Notes: generated by a model from the sequence alone, not told the origin. A DNA stretch of 64,000 bases from Bacteroidia bacterium (GCA_030427905.1 JAUICL010000001.1:1-64000), one strand, 5' to 3'; positions 21,099 to 30,511 are shown, counted from the stretch's first letter. Program-made: numbers and translations.

Positions 21099-21133
21099 TT
21101 TGTTATGCATGCATACTATTTTTTCTATCTTTA
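21099..21133 (+). promoter_or_regulatory. Putative marR/fad promoter with palindromic operator
   Basis: TTTG at 21099-21102 and TATCTTTA at 21126-21133 (one base off TAnnTTTG) are 23 bases apart. Between them lies the perfect 12-base palindrome TATGCATGCATA (21104-21115), a natural site for a dimeric MarR repressor to block the promoter. Transcription would start almost at the ATG (21140). Autoregulation is inferred. Confidence 0.45.
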
Positions 21134-21139
21134 TGCGAT

Positions 21140-21604
21140 ATGAAACCCGAACAAACCATTGATTTTCATCTCAGATGGCTTTGGCTGAAGATAATTAGAA
21201 TCTACAACACGGAAGCGAGCAAATTTGGTGGAACCATGTCGGTGGGATATGTCCTGCTAAATATCGACAAAGAAGGAACGCCAAGCACAAAGCTCGGACC
21301 CAAAATGGGTATCGAATCTAGAAGTCTGACCAGGACTTTGAAATCCATGGAAGAAAAAGGCCTTATATATAAGCTACAGGATGAAAATGATGGGCGTATG
21401 GTTTTGATCCACCTTACCGAAGAAGGTAAAATGTATCGCGACACATCGCGAGAAGTGGTTCTAAAACTCAACGAGTTTCTTCACGAAAATATAGACCCCA
21501 AAGAATTGGAAATATTCTTTAAGGTGGCCACAGATATAAATAACCTTCTCGACAACTCAGGAATTTATGAAGATGTCGAGCTAGAAAACGTAAACAACAA
21601 ATAG
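21140..21604 (+). CDS. MarR family transcriptional regulator of the fad operon
   Basis: A 154-residue winged-helix regulator. The recognition region reads TKLGPKMGIESRSLTRTLKSM and the wing ENDGRMVLIHLTEEG, both standard for MarR proteins. It is the first gene of the beta-oxidation operon, with two bases to the next start. A role in sensing acyl-CoA and controlling the operon is inferred from position. Confidence 0.88.
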   Translation: MKPEQTIDFHLRWLWLKIIRIYNTEASKFGGTMSVGYVLLNIDKEGTPSTKLGPKMGIESRSLTRTLKSMEEKGLIYKLQDENDGRMVLIHLTEEGKMYRDTSREVVLKLNEFLHENIDPKELEIFFKVATDINNLLDNSGIYEDVELENVNNK

Positions 21605-21606
21605 AA

Positions 21607-24018
21607 ATGACTAGCAAGCGAAAAATTGAGAAAGTAGCCGTCCTAGGTTCCGGAGTCATGGGCTCGAGAATTGCCTGTCACTTCGCGAACATTGGAGTCG
21701 AAGTACTACTCCTTGATATCGTACCCCGCGAACTGAACGAAAAAGAAACTGCCAAAGGTCTCACCATCGAGCACCCAGCAGTTCGAAACAGAATTGTAAA
21801 CGACTCATTGACTTTTGCATTGAAGTCGAATCCTTCACCTATTTACTCAAAACAATTTGCGTCCCGCATCACTACGGGAAACTTCGATGATGACATGAGC
21901 AAGATTGCTGATGTGGATTGGATTATTGAAGTTGTTGTAGAAAGATTGGACATTAAGCAAACCGTATTTGAGCAGGTTGAGAAACACCGCAAACCTGGTA
22001 CTTTGATTACATCAAATACTTCGGGAATCCCGATTCATTTGATGAATAAAGGTCGAAGCGAAGATTTCCGAAAGCACTTTTGTGGAACGCACTTCTTCAA
22101 TCCACCAAGATATCTGATATTGTTGGAGCTTATTCCAGGCCCTGATACGGCACCAGAAGTCCTCGACTTCCTATCGCATTACGGCTCGCGCTATCTCGGT
22201 AAGGAAACGGTGGTATGTAAGGATACTCCCGCATTTATCGCCAACCGAGTGGGTGTATACTCCATTATGGAGCTCTTTCACTTGGTTAGTGAAATGGGGC
22301 TTACTGTAGAAGAAGTCGATAAACTAACGGGGCCTGTCATTGGTCACGCCAAATCAGCGACCTTCCGAACAGCCGATGTGGTTGGTCTCGACACCTTGGT
22401 ACACGTAGCCAATGGAGTTAAAGACAATTGCCCAGACGATGAGCGAAATGATGTGTTTAATATTCCACCCTATGTCCAGAAAATGGTGGACAATGGAATG
22501 CTCGGAAGCAAATCAAAAAAAGGATTTTTTCAAAAGGTAAAAGGTGAAGATGGGAGTTCAAATATCTTGACGCTTGACCTCAACACTTTAGAATATAGAG
22601 AACGAAAAAGTGCGTCATTCCCAACCCTGGAAATGACCAAGGCGATCGACAGCCTGGCTCAACGACTCCCAATGCTTTACATGGGTATGGACAAAGCCGG
22701 TGAGTTTTACCGCAAGTCATTCAACGGCCTTTTCAGCTATGTATCATTCCGAATTCCAGAGATCAGCGATGAACTCTACCGCATAGACGCGGCTCTCAGG
22801 GCTGGTTTTGGCTGGAAAATGGGTCCATTCGAAAAATGGGATGCCATCGGCGTTGAAAAGGCCTTGGCCAAAATGGAAGAAGCCGGTGTTAAAGTGAACG
22901 GATGGGTCAAAGAAATGATTGACTCAGGCATCAAGTCATTCTACAAAGTCGAAAACGGTAAGCGCTACTACTACGACATCCAGTCGAAGGCGTACAGCCC
23001 CGTTCCAACACTTGAAGGTCAAATTTTCCTTGATCATATTACTGATGATGGTATCGTCTGGAAGAATTCAGGAACGACTATCAAAGATCTTGGTGATGGA
23101 ATCTTGAATGTGGAATTCCACACGAAAATGAACACCATTGGTGGTGAAGTGATTCAGGGGCTAAACAAGGCCTTGGACATGGCTGAAGCCGAATATAAAG
23201 GGCTTGTCGTTTCCAACACGGGCGACAATTTTAGTGCCGGTGCCAACGTCGGCATGATCTTTATGATGGCCGCAGAGCAAGAGTACGACGAGCTCGAGCT
23301 GGCAGTGCGTACATTCCAAAACACTATGATGCGCATGCGCTACTCCAGCATTCCCGTAGTAGCTGCACCGCACAATATGGCTCTGGGTGGTGGCTGCGAA
23401 CTTTGTCTTCACGTAGACAAAGTAGTTGCACACGCCGAGCTATACATGGGGCTTGTTGAATTTGGTGTCGGGGTAATCCCCGGTGGTGGTGGAACGAAGG
23501 AATTCGCCCTTCGCCTGGCTGATGAGCTGAACGATGGCGATATCCGAATCAACACCTTCCGCAACCGATTCTTGACCATAGGACAAGCCAAAGTTTCGAC
23601 ATCGGCCTACGAAGCCTTTGAGCTAGGTTACCTCAGAAAAGGAATTGACGAAGTGGTGGTAAACCGCGACGATCAATTGGCCTACGCCAAAAGAGCCGCC
23701 TTGATGCTGCACGACAAAGGCTACACCAAGCCAATCAAACGAAAGGATGTAAAAGTCCTTGGACAAGAAGCCCTTGGAATTGTGTACGTAGGTGCGAATA
23801 GCATGATGAGCGGAAACTACATCTCAGAGCATGATCAACTGATCAGCGAAAAGCTCGGATACGTCATGGCCGGTGGAGATCTAAGCGAAGCCACTGAAGT
23901 AAGCGAAGATTACCTTCTCAATCTGGAGCGCAAAGCCTTTTTGGAACTATGCGCCGAGCGAAAAACACTCGAACGATTGCAATCAATGGTTCAGAAGGGG
24001 AAGATTCTTCGGAACTAG
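21607..24018 (+). CDS. fadN: 3-hydroxyacyl-CoA dehydrogenase / enoyl-CoA hydratase (FadN type)
   Basis: An 803-residue bifunctional beta-oxidation enzyme. The N-terminal NAD-binding fold has GSGVMGSRIA (residues about 14-23), followed by the dehydrogenase C-terminal domains. The hydratase/crotonase domain is at the C-terminus (about residues 510-720), with an oxyanion segment DNFSAGANVG and a second site ALGGGCELCLH and PGGGGTKEF. This order, dehydrogenase first, matches B. subtilis FadN rather than E. coli FadB, in which the hydratase comes first. Second in an operon with thiolase and acyl-CoA dehydrogenase. Confidence 0.92.
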   Translation: MTSKRKIEKVAVLGSGVMGSRIACHFANIGVEVLLLDIVPRELNEKETAKGLTIEHPAVRNRIVNDSLTFALKSNPSPIYSKQFASRITTGNFDDDMSKIADVDWIIEVVVERLDIKQTVFEQVEKHRKPGTLITSNTSGIPIHLMNKGRSEDFRKHFCGTHFFNPPRYLILLELIPGPDTAPEVLDFLSHYGSRYLGKETVVCKDTPAFIANRVGVYSIMELFHLVSEMGLTVEEVDKLTGPVIGHAKSATFRTADVVGLDTLVHVANGVKDNCPDDERNDVFNIPPYVQKMVDNGMLGSKSKKGFFQKVKGEDGSSNILTLDLNTLEYRERKSASFPTLEMTKAIDSLAQRLPMLYMGMDKAGEFYRKSFNGLFSYVSFRIPEISDELYRIDAALRAGFGWKMGPFEKWDAIGVEKALAKMEEAGVKVNGWVKEMIDSGIKSFYKVENGKRYYYDIQSKAYSPVPTLEGQIFLDHITDDGIVWKNSGTTIKDLGDGILNVEFHTKMNTIGGEVIQGLNKALDMAEAEYKGLVVSNTGDNFSAGANVGMIFMMAAEQEYDELELAVRTFQNTMMRMRYSSIPVVAAPHNMALGGGCELCLHVDKVVAHAELYMGLVEFGVGVIPGGGGTKEFALRLADELNDGDIRINTFRNRFLTIGQAKVSTSAYEAFELGYLRKGIDEVVVNRDDQLAYAKRAALMLHDKGYTKPIKRKDVKVLGQEALGIVYVGANSMMSGNYISEHDQLISEKLGYVMAGGDLSEATEVSEDYLLNLERKAFLELCAERKTLERLQSMVQKGKILRN

Positions 24019-24019
24019 T

Positions 24020-24486
24020 GTACAAAGTATCAAGTACAAAGTATTAAGACGCAAAAATGCACAGATATAAAGAGTTGAAAATTTGGCAAGAATCGATGAA
24101 ACTGGTTGAAAGCGTTTACCAGCATACCTCTTCATTTCCACATGATGAGAAGTTTGGGCTTACTAACCAGATTCGCCGTTCTGCAGTTTCAATTCCGAGC
24201 AATATAGCTGAAGGAGCAGGTAGAAATTCAAGTAAAGACTTCGCACACTTTTTAACAATAGCAATGGGCTCGACTTGTGAGCTTCAAACTCAGCTAGAAC
24301 TAGCTACAAGACTGTCCTTTTTGGCCGAAGAAGATTTTGTTTCACTAGAGAACAAAATTGAATACATAAGCAATATGAATTATAAGCTTCGAGAATCACT
24401 CTTGAGTAACTCCTTGAATGAACCGGAAGTAAACAATTATAACGAAATCCAATCTTAATACTTTGTACCTAGTACTTAGTACTAAG
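24020..24486 (+). repeat. Inverted-repeat-bounded insert carrying an IVS-type gene
   Basis: The left flank carries a direct repeat of GTACAAAGTAT (24020-24030 and 24034-24044). GTACAAAGTATTAAGA (24034-24049) is an exact inverted copy of TCTTAATACTTTGTAC (24453-24468). The right flank ends in the 12-base palindrome CTTAGTACTAAG (24475-24486). The block separates two enzymes of one pathway and encloses only the four-helix-bundle gene, so it looks like an inserted unit. No transposase is present. Confidence 0.6.
24057..24458 (+). CDS. Four helix bundle protein (23S rRNA intervening-sequence type)
   Basis: A 133-residue protein of the TIGR02436/S23 group, first known from intervening sequences in 23S rRNA and also common as a free-standing gene in Bacteroidota. 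Typical segments are YKELKIWQESMKLVESVY, LTNQIRRSAVSIPSNIAEG and an amphipathic helical C-terminus. Its biochemical role is not established. Its last codons overlap the right inverted repeat. It sits between fadN and the thiolase gene, where it has no evident metabolic link. Confidence 0.9.
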   Translation: MHRYKELKIWQESMKLVESVYQHTSSFPHDEKFGLTNQIRRSAVSIPSNIAEGAGRNSSKDFAHFLTIAMGSTCELQTQLELATRLSFLAEEDFVSLENKIEYISNMNYKLRESLLSNSLNEPEVNNYNEIQS

Positions 24487-24502
24487 CAAAAAAATCCACA
24501 CG

Positions 24503-25678
24503 ATGAACGCATATATAGTATCAGCATACAGAACAGCAGTTGGGAAGGCGCCACGCGGCGTATTTCGCTTTACGCGTCCCGACGATCTGGGAGCAGCCGT
24601 TATTAAAAAGATCATGGCTGAAAACCCACAAATTGACAAAGAAAGAATCGATGATGTAATCGTCGGAAATGCTACGCCGGAAGCAGAACAAGGCCTGAAC
24701 ATTGGGCGAATGATATCGCTCATGGGGCTCGACACCGAAAAAGTACCCGGCATGACGGTCAACAGATACTGTTCTTCAGGACTCGAAACCATCGCAATTG
24801 CCTCAGCGAAGATTCACTCAGGGATGGCCGATTGCATTATTGCCGGTGGAGTAGAAACCATGTCTCCCATTCCTTTTGGGGGATGGAGAATCGTACCCAA
24901 TGCCCAAGTCTCCAAAGTCACACCAGATTGGTACTGGGGAATGGGACTTACTGCCGAAGCAGTGGCACGAGAATTTAAAGTGAGCCGAGAAGACCAAGAT
25001 GAATTTGCTCTGAAGTCCAATCACAAGGCTGTTGCAGCGATTGATGCCGGTAGGTTCAAAGACGATATCGTGCCGATCGAAGTAGAACACATTTTCCTCC
25101 AAGACGGAAAAAGAGCTGCAAAAACGTATACGGTCGATACAGACGAAGGCCCACGTCGCGAAACGAATATGTCGGCTTTGGGTAGACTCCGCCCCGTTTT
25201 TGATGCCAAGGGATCAGTCACTGCTGGTAATGCATCACAAACTTCAGATGGCGCTGCATTTGTTATGGTGGTTTCGGAGAAGTTCCTGAAAGAAAACAAC
25301 CTCACTCCTATCGCCCAGTTGAAGAGCTACCACGTATCGGGTCTCGAACCGCGCATCATGGGAGTCGGGCCGATTTACGCCGTTCCAAAAGCTCTCGAAA
25401 GAGCTGGCTTAAAAATGGATGATATCGAGCTAATGGAGCTCAACGAGGCATTTGCATCACAATCGGTTGCGGTAGTTCGAGAGCTAGGCGTCGACCCGGA
25501 TATCGTAAACGTGAATGGTGGCGCAATTGCCCTTGGTCACCCGCTTGGGTGCACCGGAGCTAAGCTCAGCGTTCAACTATTCAACGAAATGCGACGCCGG
25601 AAAAATAAGTACGGAGTTGTAACCATGTGTGTAGGTACCGGACAAGGTGCTGCCGGGGTATTTGAGTTATTAAATTAA
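24503..25678 (+). CDS. fadA: Acetyl-CoA C-acyltransferase (thiolase)
   Basis: A 391-residue thiolase that cleaves 3-ketoacyl-CoA to acetyl-CoA plus a shortened acyl-CoA. The nucleophilic cysteine is in VNRYCSSGLETIA (about residue 90), the catalytic His in GGAIALGHPLGCTGA and the second Cys in MCVGTGQGAAG. Length is normal. Third enzyme gene of the operon, separated from fadN by the inserted four-helix-bundle gene. Confidence 0.94.
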   Translation: MNAYIVSAYRTAVGKAPRGVFRFTRPDDLGAAVIKKIMAENPQIDKERIDDVIVGNATPEAEQGLNIGRMISLMGLDTEKVPGMTVNRYCSSGLETIAIASAKIHSGMADCIIAGGVETMSPIPFGGWRIVPNAQVSKVTPDWYWGMGLTAEAVAREFKVSREDQDEFALKSNHKAVAAIDAGRFKDDIVPIEVEHIFLQDGKRAAKTYTVDTDEGPRRETNMSALGRLRPVFDAKGSVTAGNASQTSDGAAFVMVVSEKFLKENNLTPIAQLKSYHVSGLEPRIMGVGPIYAVPKALERAGLKMDDIELMELNEAFASQSVAVVRELGVDPDIVNVNGGAIALGHPLGCTGAKLSVQLFNEMRRRKNKYGVVTMCVGTGQGAAGVFELLN

Positions 25679-25702
25679 GGAAGACAAAAGCAGAATAAAG
25701 AA

Positions 25703-27481
25703 ATGAAAAAGCCCATTAAAGGAGGAGAATTCCTCATCAAGGAAACCAAACCAGAAGACATTTTCATCGCCGAAGAGTGGAGCGAAGAACACCGGATGAT
25801 CATGCAGACTTGCCATGACTTTCTCGAGACCGAAATCCTTCCCAACCTCGACCGTATGGACAATATGGAAGAAGGGTTTATGGAAGGCGTGCTTAAGAAA
25901 GTTGGAGAACTCGGCCTACTAGGTGTGAGTGTTCCTGAGCAGTACGGCGGACTCGGTTTGGACTTTAAGTCGAGCATGCTTTCTGCTGAAGCACTCGGTT
26001 CTGGACACTCCTTTTCGGTGGCTTATAGTGCACATACCGGAATTGGTACCCTACCAATTTTGTATTATGGCAACGATGCACAAAAAGAAAAGTACATCCC
26101 CAAACTGGCAAGCGGTGAGTGGATGGCCTGCTATTGCTTGACTGAGCCAAGCGCCGGATCGGATGCCAACTCTGGAAAGACAAGAGCTACCCTAAGCGAT
26201 GATGGGAAACACTACGTTCTGAATGGGCAGAAGATGTGGATTACCAATTCTGGTTTTGCGGATATATTCGTGGTTTTCGCGAAGATCGATGACGATAAAA
26301 AACTCACTGCCTTTATCGTTGAGAAAGGATCGGAAGGACTCGAATTGAACCCCGAAGAAAAGAAAATGGGTATCAAGGGTTCATCAACCCGTCAGGTATT
26401 CTTCAATGATGTGAAGGTACCTGTTGAGAATATGCTCAACGAGCGCGAGATGGGATTCAAAATTGCCTTGAACATCTTGAATATCGGTCGGATCAAGTTG
26501 GCTGGAGCTGTACTTGGCGCCATGAAAGACACCATTACCGACAGTATTAAATATGCGAATGAGCGTGCACAGTTTGGACGTCCAATCTCGAAATATGGAG
26601 CTATCCGCCACAAGCTAGCAGAACAAGCAATCCGCACTTACGCAGTAGAATCTTCTATCTACCGTGCTTCTCAAAATATTCAGGATGCCATCGATGGACT
26701 AATCGCCGACGGTGTTGATAAAGAAGAAGCGACACTGAAGGGAATCGAAGAGTTCGCCGCGGAATGTGCCATGATGAAGGTATTTGGTTCGGAAGGACTC
26801 GACTTTGTTGTAGATGAAGGTGTTCAGATTCACGGTGGTATGGGATACTCAGCTGAAACACGCGTGGAACGAGCGTATCGCGATTCTCGAATCAACAGAA
26901 TCTTTGAAGGCACCAACGAGATCAATCGAATTTTAACGGTAGATATGATCTTGAAGCGGGCCATGAAAGGTGAGCTTGATTTGATGGGACCTGCCATGGC
27001 AGTAGCCAACGAGCTCACATCTATTCCCGAGTTTGGGGACAGCGATGATGGACTGTTCGCTGCCGAGCACAAAGCCGTCGCAAACTTCAAGAAATGTATT
27101 TTAATGGTTGCTGGTTCGGCGGTGCAAAAGCTGATGCAGACCATGGCGAAGGAGCAAGAAATTCTCATGAACATAGCTGATATGGCCATGTATACTTATG
27201 CCTGTGAATCTGTGCTTCTCAGAACGGAAAAAATCATTGCGATGAAGGGTGAAGCGGAAGCAAAAGACCAGATCGCTATGACCAAAACGTGGATTTACGA
27301 TTGCGCTGACCGAATGAATAAAATTGGAAAGGATGCACTCAACTCATTTGTAGAAGGAGATGAACTCCGTATGATGCTAATGGGATTAAAGCGGTTTACA
27401 AAAACGGATGGCGTGAATGTGAAGGCCACTCGACAACAAATTGCACAAACCCTGATCGATTCAGGTAAGTACGTGTATTAA
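25703..27481 (+). CDS. fadE: Acyl-CoA dehydrogenase (FadE, B. subtilis type)
   Basis: A 592-residue FAD-dependent enzyme that makes the first double bond in beta-oxidation. The FAD/substrate segment CYCLTEPSAGSDANSGKT and the C-terminal GGMGYSAETRVERAYRDSR and FEGTNEINR are typical. It carries an extra C-terminal helical domain (about residues 430-592), making it longer than the 380-residue short-chain enzymes and like B. subtilis FadE. It ends the operon, 24 bases after the thiolase gene. Confidence 0.93.
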   Translation: MKKPIKGGEFLIKETKPEDIFIAEEWSEEHRMIMQTCHDFLETEILPNLDRMDNMEEGFMEGVLKKVGELGLLGVSVPEQYGGLGLDFKSSMLSAEALGSGHSFSVAYSAHTGIGTLPILYYGNDAQKEKYIPKLASGEWMACYCLTEPSAGSDANSGKTRATLSDDGKHYVLNGQKMWITNSGFADIFVVFAKIDDDKKLTAFIVEKGSEGLELNPEEKKMGIKGSSTRQVFFNDVKVPVENMLNEREMGFKIALNILNIGRIKLAGAVLGAMKDTITDSIKYANERAQFGRPISKYGAIRHKLAEQAIRTYAVESSIYRASQNIQDAIDGLIADGVDKEEATLKGIEEFAAECAMMKVFGSEGLDFVVDEGVQIHGGMGYSAETRVERAYRDSRINRIFEGTNEINRILTVDMILKRAMKGELDLMGPAMAVANELTSIPEFGDSDDGLFAAEHKAVANFKKCILMVAGSAVQKLMQTMAKEQEILMNIADMAMYTYACESVLLRTEKIIAMKGEAEAKDQIAMTKTWIYDCADRMNKIGKDALNSFVEGDELRMMLMGLKRFTKTDGVNVKATRQQIAQTLIDSGKYVY

Positions 27482-27501
27482 TCTCACGATAATTGAAATC
27501 C

Positions 27502-27535
27502 AGCCCCATCGAATTAGTTCGTTGGGGCTTTTTTT
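27502..27535 (+). terminator. Terminator of the fad operon, inside the 3' end of the convergent gene
   Basis: AGCCCCATCGAA (27502-27513) pairs with TTCGTTGGGGCT (27518-27529) with one T-T mismatch, followed by TTTTTT. The stop codon of the convergent gene (27514-27516) sits in the loop, so the hairpin also encodes that protein's last residues. Confidence 0.8.
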
Positions 27536-29331
27536 GGCACTGTGATTTCCGTCGGGATACCACCCTTGCGGACTTTGAAAAGTTCAAAGTTGTCAATCCC
27601 CAATTCAGCTTTGACCACTTCATTGTACTCTTCAAGTACATCCAGATCCTGACCAGATCGCGTTCGACTAAAGTAGATTTCCATTCGCTCATCCAAATCT
27701 GATTTTATCTTGGTATGAACTTTCAAAATATCACTGGCTGTGGGGTGCGAGAGGGCTTTCACTTTAGATTCGAAATCTCTTCGCGCCAATTCGCAGAGAT
27801 CAAAGTGGATATTGATAAAGGAGTTGGTGAGCGAGTCTTGCGGGAGATTGTAATAACTATCGTAAGCATCAAAAACAGTCTTGCTGAAATAGATTAATGT
27901 ATCATCCATTTCGACGATGTCCAGATACAATTCCACATTCAAATTGTACTTGGCCTTATCGGGTATGACATAACGAGAATCAAACTGATCGGCCTTGAGC
28001 TCCTGCCTAAACTTCTCATCGAAAATCAACCGAGTAGAATCGCTCCATACTCTATTGGTGTGATCGAGCTTGGTTCCAAGGTTTGACTTCAAAGGCTCTA
28101 TGGCCTGTTCACTGTAGTTGTTGAGTAAGCCGTTCTCTTGAAAAAACTTCAAAGCCGCTTCCTGACGATCACTTCTCAACAGGACAGCTTCCTGAGTCCA
28201 AAAAGCCTCGTGATAGGGGGTATTCTGTATTTTCTGATAATCATCTAGATTGGTTTGATAATCAAAAACAGGCTTGATAAAGGGCACACCATAGTCGTAG
28301 TAATACATGATCCCGTCTGAATGTACCGGCTTAACAGCCATCAAATTTGCTTGAGCAATAGGCCGCGATTTGTCGAGTGGCACAAACGAATTGAATCCAT
28401 ACTCGAAGCGAAGCAATGTTGGTACAACTTCGCCTCCGAAGCGATCAAAACGCTGCGTGATCTCCATGTAAACATTTCCAATGGAATCAGTTGGGAAGAT
28501 CGGTTCAAAAGGCTTGACCTGGGCTTCGGTGATGTATAATTTTATCTCAATAGGCTCATACGTAGCCTTATCTACCCATATCTCCCCAGCAAAAAACTTA
28601 CCGGGCTCCATTTTTGGTTCAAAGAGAATGTGATGATAATCGTCATCATCTACCGAAGAGAGAAGACTCAAACTATAGGTTTTCATCATCTTCTTTTTCG
28701 ACATTTCGAGCGGGGTATTGGGCATATACTTCCCCCCTTCTGTCAGATTGAACTTTTGAAAAATAGCTGAAGTAGATAGACTGAGAAAGTATGAATTGTC
28801 AATAGCCGCGATACCCTGCCTACCACTCTTATAATCCAATCGAGATAGATTGGCTGATCGAACATCGGCATTGTAATACATCTCGATAATCTCACCAGGC
28901 ACCTTGTTTACCAGGGTGTGCAGCTCCAAATATGCCTTGCATTCATTCTGCGACTTCTGCATCAACGTTTTTCTGCAAGCAGCGAGAATATCGAAGTAAG
29001 GATCGCTATCTGCAGCAACAGTAAAGGTTCTGAGCTCAAGCGTTTTGGGATTTAGTTTGATTTTTAAATCTGTAAGTCCACTGCCATAAATGAATTCACG
29101 TTTTTCATACCCGAGGTACGAAAACTGTAACGTGTCGCCAAAATCCACTTTCGACAACTGAAACTGACCATCTTCATTTGTGATTGTTCCCATCGCCATC
29201 CCTTTAATAGATACACTTGCAAAAGGTAGCGGTACGCCTGTTTTACTATCCAACACCAGTCCATGTACAGATTGCTGAGAAAAAGCGAGAGCTGGAAGCA
29301 GAAAGATGAGAACGAACAAGTACGTGCGCAT
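27514..29331 (-). CDS. CarboxypepD_reg-like domain protein of unknown function
   Basis: A 605-residue exported protein. A signal peptide (ending AFSQ, about residue 19) precedes an N-terminal CarboxypepD_reg-like beta-sandwich (residues 22-95: VHGLVLDSKTGVPLPFASVS, GTITNEDGQFQL), the module common at the front of Bacteroidota outer-membrane and surface proteins. The remaining 500 residues are not a TonB receptor barrel and are not recognised. They carry conserved-looking segments such as YEPIEIKLYITEAQV. No T9SS tail is seen. Probably periplasmic or outer-membrane associated. Confidence 0.8.
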   Translation of the reverse strand: MRTYLFVLIFLLPALAFSQQSVHGLVLDSKTGVPLPFASVSIKGMAMGTITNEDGQFQLSKVDFGDTLQFSYLGYEKREFIYGSGLTDLKIKLNPKTLELRTFTVAADSDPYFDILAACRKTLMQKSQNECKAYLELHTLVNKVPGEIIEMYYNADVRSANLSRLDYKSGRQGIAAIDNSYFLSLSTSAIFQKFNLTEGGKYMPNTPLEMSKKKMMKTYSLSLLSSVDDDDYHHILFEPKMEPGKFFAGEIWVDKATYEPIEIKLYITEAQVKPFEPIFPTDSIGNVYMEITQRFDRFGGEVVPTLLRFEYGFNSFVPLDKSRPIAQANLMAVKPVHSDGIMYYYDYGVPFIKPVFDYQTNLDDYQKIQNTPYHEAFWTQEAVLLRSDRQEAALKFFQENGLLNNYSEQAIEPLKSNLGTKLDHTNRVWSDSTRLIFDEKFRQELKADQFDSRYVIPDKAKYNLNVELYLDIVEMDDTLIYFSKTVFDAYDSYYNLPQDSLTNSFINIHFDLCELARRDFESKVKALSHPTASDILKVHTKIKSDLDERMEIYFSRTRSGQDLDVLEEYNEVVKAELGIDNFELFKVRKGGIPTEITVPKKAPTN

Positions 29332-29418
29332 ATCCTAAAGTTCAGCACCCAATTTGAATTTCCCAAATGCCATCTCGTTAAATATTAACAAGTCTAAAGC
29401 GGAATCCTATGAGAATGA

Positions 29419-29426
29419 TACATTTG
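29419..29426 (+). promoter_or_regulatory. -7 box TACATTTG for the propeller T9SS gene
   Basis: Exact TAnnTTTG match 15 bases before the ATG at 29441. It lies inside the longer open frame that begins at 29354 and so supports the downstream start. No clear -33 TTG. Confidence 0.5.
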
Positions 29427-29440
29427 ACCAAACCTATATT

Positions 29441-30511
29441 ATGAAACCACTGTACGCCTTCGTCGCCCTTTTCATTTCTCTAAATTCTTTTTGTCAAACA
29501 CTTGGCACAGTCGAAAGCGTTGAATACGACCACGCCAACCAACGATTCTTAGTATCGAACGCCAATTCGATCATCGCGATGAGCCACCCCGATCTGGAAC
29601 TTTCGTTTTTTGGGTCTGGCCAAGCGAGCTACGGGATGGAAATCATGAACAACACCCTTTTCGTGATCCACAACGGCATCAAAGCTTATGATCTGGATAC
29701 AGAAGAAGAAGTGATGTCGCACAGTATTGCTGGAGCAGGATTCTTGAATGGAATGGCCAGTGATGGGAATGGAAGGCTTTGGGTGACCGATTTTAGCAAC
29801 AACCGGATTTACGAGGTAGACGCCACCGATCTCGGTAACCCGAGTCATGAAATAGTCGTGAGCAATACCGGCACCACCCCAAATGGCATCGTTTATGATG
29901 ACATCAACGACCGACTAGTTTTTGTAAGCTGGGGAAACAACGCGCCCATAAAAGAAGTGAGCCTTCCCGATTACGATGTAACGACTCTGACTAGCACTAG
30001 TTTGGGGTTTTGTGATGGGATCGACAATGACGCCCAAAACAATTTTTTCGTCAGTTCTTGGTCGCCTACCCGCATCTCGCGATTTGATCCAACATTTACC
30101 CAAACCCCAGAAATAATTGAAGCACCGGGAATCAACTCTCCGGCTGACATCTGTTACGGGCAAGCCATAGATACGCTCGCGATTCCCAACAGCGGAAACA
30201 GCACCGTAACCTTCGTGGATTTCGGATCAACTACTGGTCTTGAAGAAGCAAACGAGATTGCTGACTTCAGAATCCTGGGCAACCCCGTTTCAGAAGAGAC
30301 GCGGTTTAAATTTGAATTGAAATCAGCCGCCATAGTGGAGTTGCGGATTGTAGACATCAATGGACGCGAAATTGAGTCACTGATTTCTGGCAATCGAAGC
30401 CCCGGGAATTACACCGTTCTGCTAAACGGAATAGAACTGAGCGCTGGCTCATATCTGGTGCAGCTTCGGGTAAATGAGAATCAGGTATCCAAGAAAATCC
30501 TGGTTCAGTAA
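29441..30511 (+). CDS. Secreted beta-propeller (SMP-30/NHL-like) T9SS cargo
   Basis: A 356-residue exported protein from the ATG at 29441, which gives a signal peptide (MKPLYAFVALFISLNSFCQ); the frame is open from 29354, but a -7 box lies in between. The body has repeated blades resembling SMP-30/NHL propellers (NGMASDGNGRLWVTDFSNNR, GIVYDDINDRLVFVSW, GIDNDAQNNFFVSSW). The last 80 residues form a T9SS sorting domain (FRILGNPVSEETRFKF, VDINGREIES, LSAGSYLVQL). Ligand or enzyme activity is unknown. Confidence 0.85.
   Translation: MKPLYAFVALFISLNSFCQTLGTVESVEYDHANQRFLVSNANSIIAMSHPDLELSFFGSGQASYGMEIMNNTLFVIHNGIKAYDLDTEEEVMSHSIAGAGFLNGMASDGNGRLWVTDFSNNRIYEVDATDLGNPSHEIVVSNTGTTPNGIVYDDINDRLVFVSWGNNAPIKEVSLPDYDVTTLTSTSLGFCDGIDNDAQNNFFVSSWSPTRISRFDPTFTQTPEIIEAPGINSPADICYGQAIDTLAIPNSGNSTVTFVDFGSTTGLEEANEIADFRILGNPVSEETRFKFELKSAAIVELRIVDINGREIESLISGNRSPGNYTVLLNGIELSAGSYLVQLRVNENQVSKKILVQ

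Noticed and set aside
24020-24486. Complete insertion sequence
   Set aside because: Inverted repeats are present but there is no transposase; the only gene is a four-helix-bundle protein.
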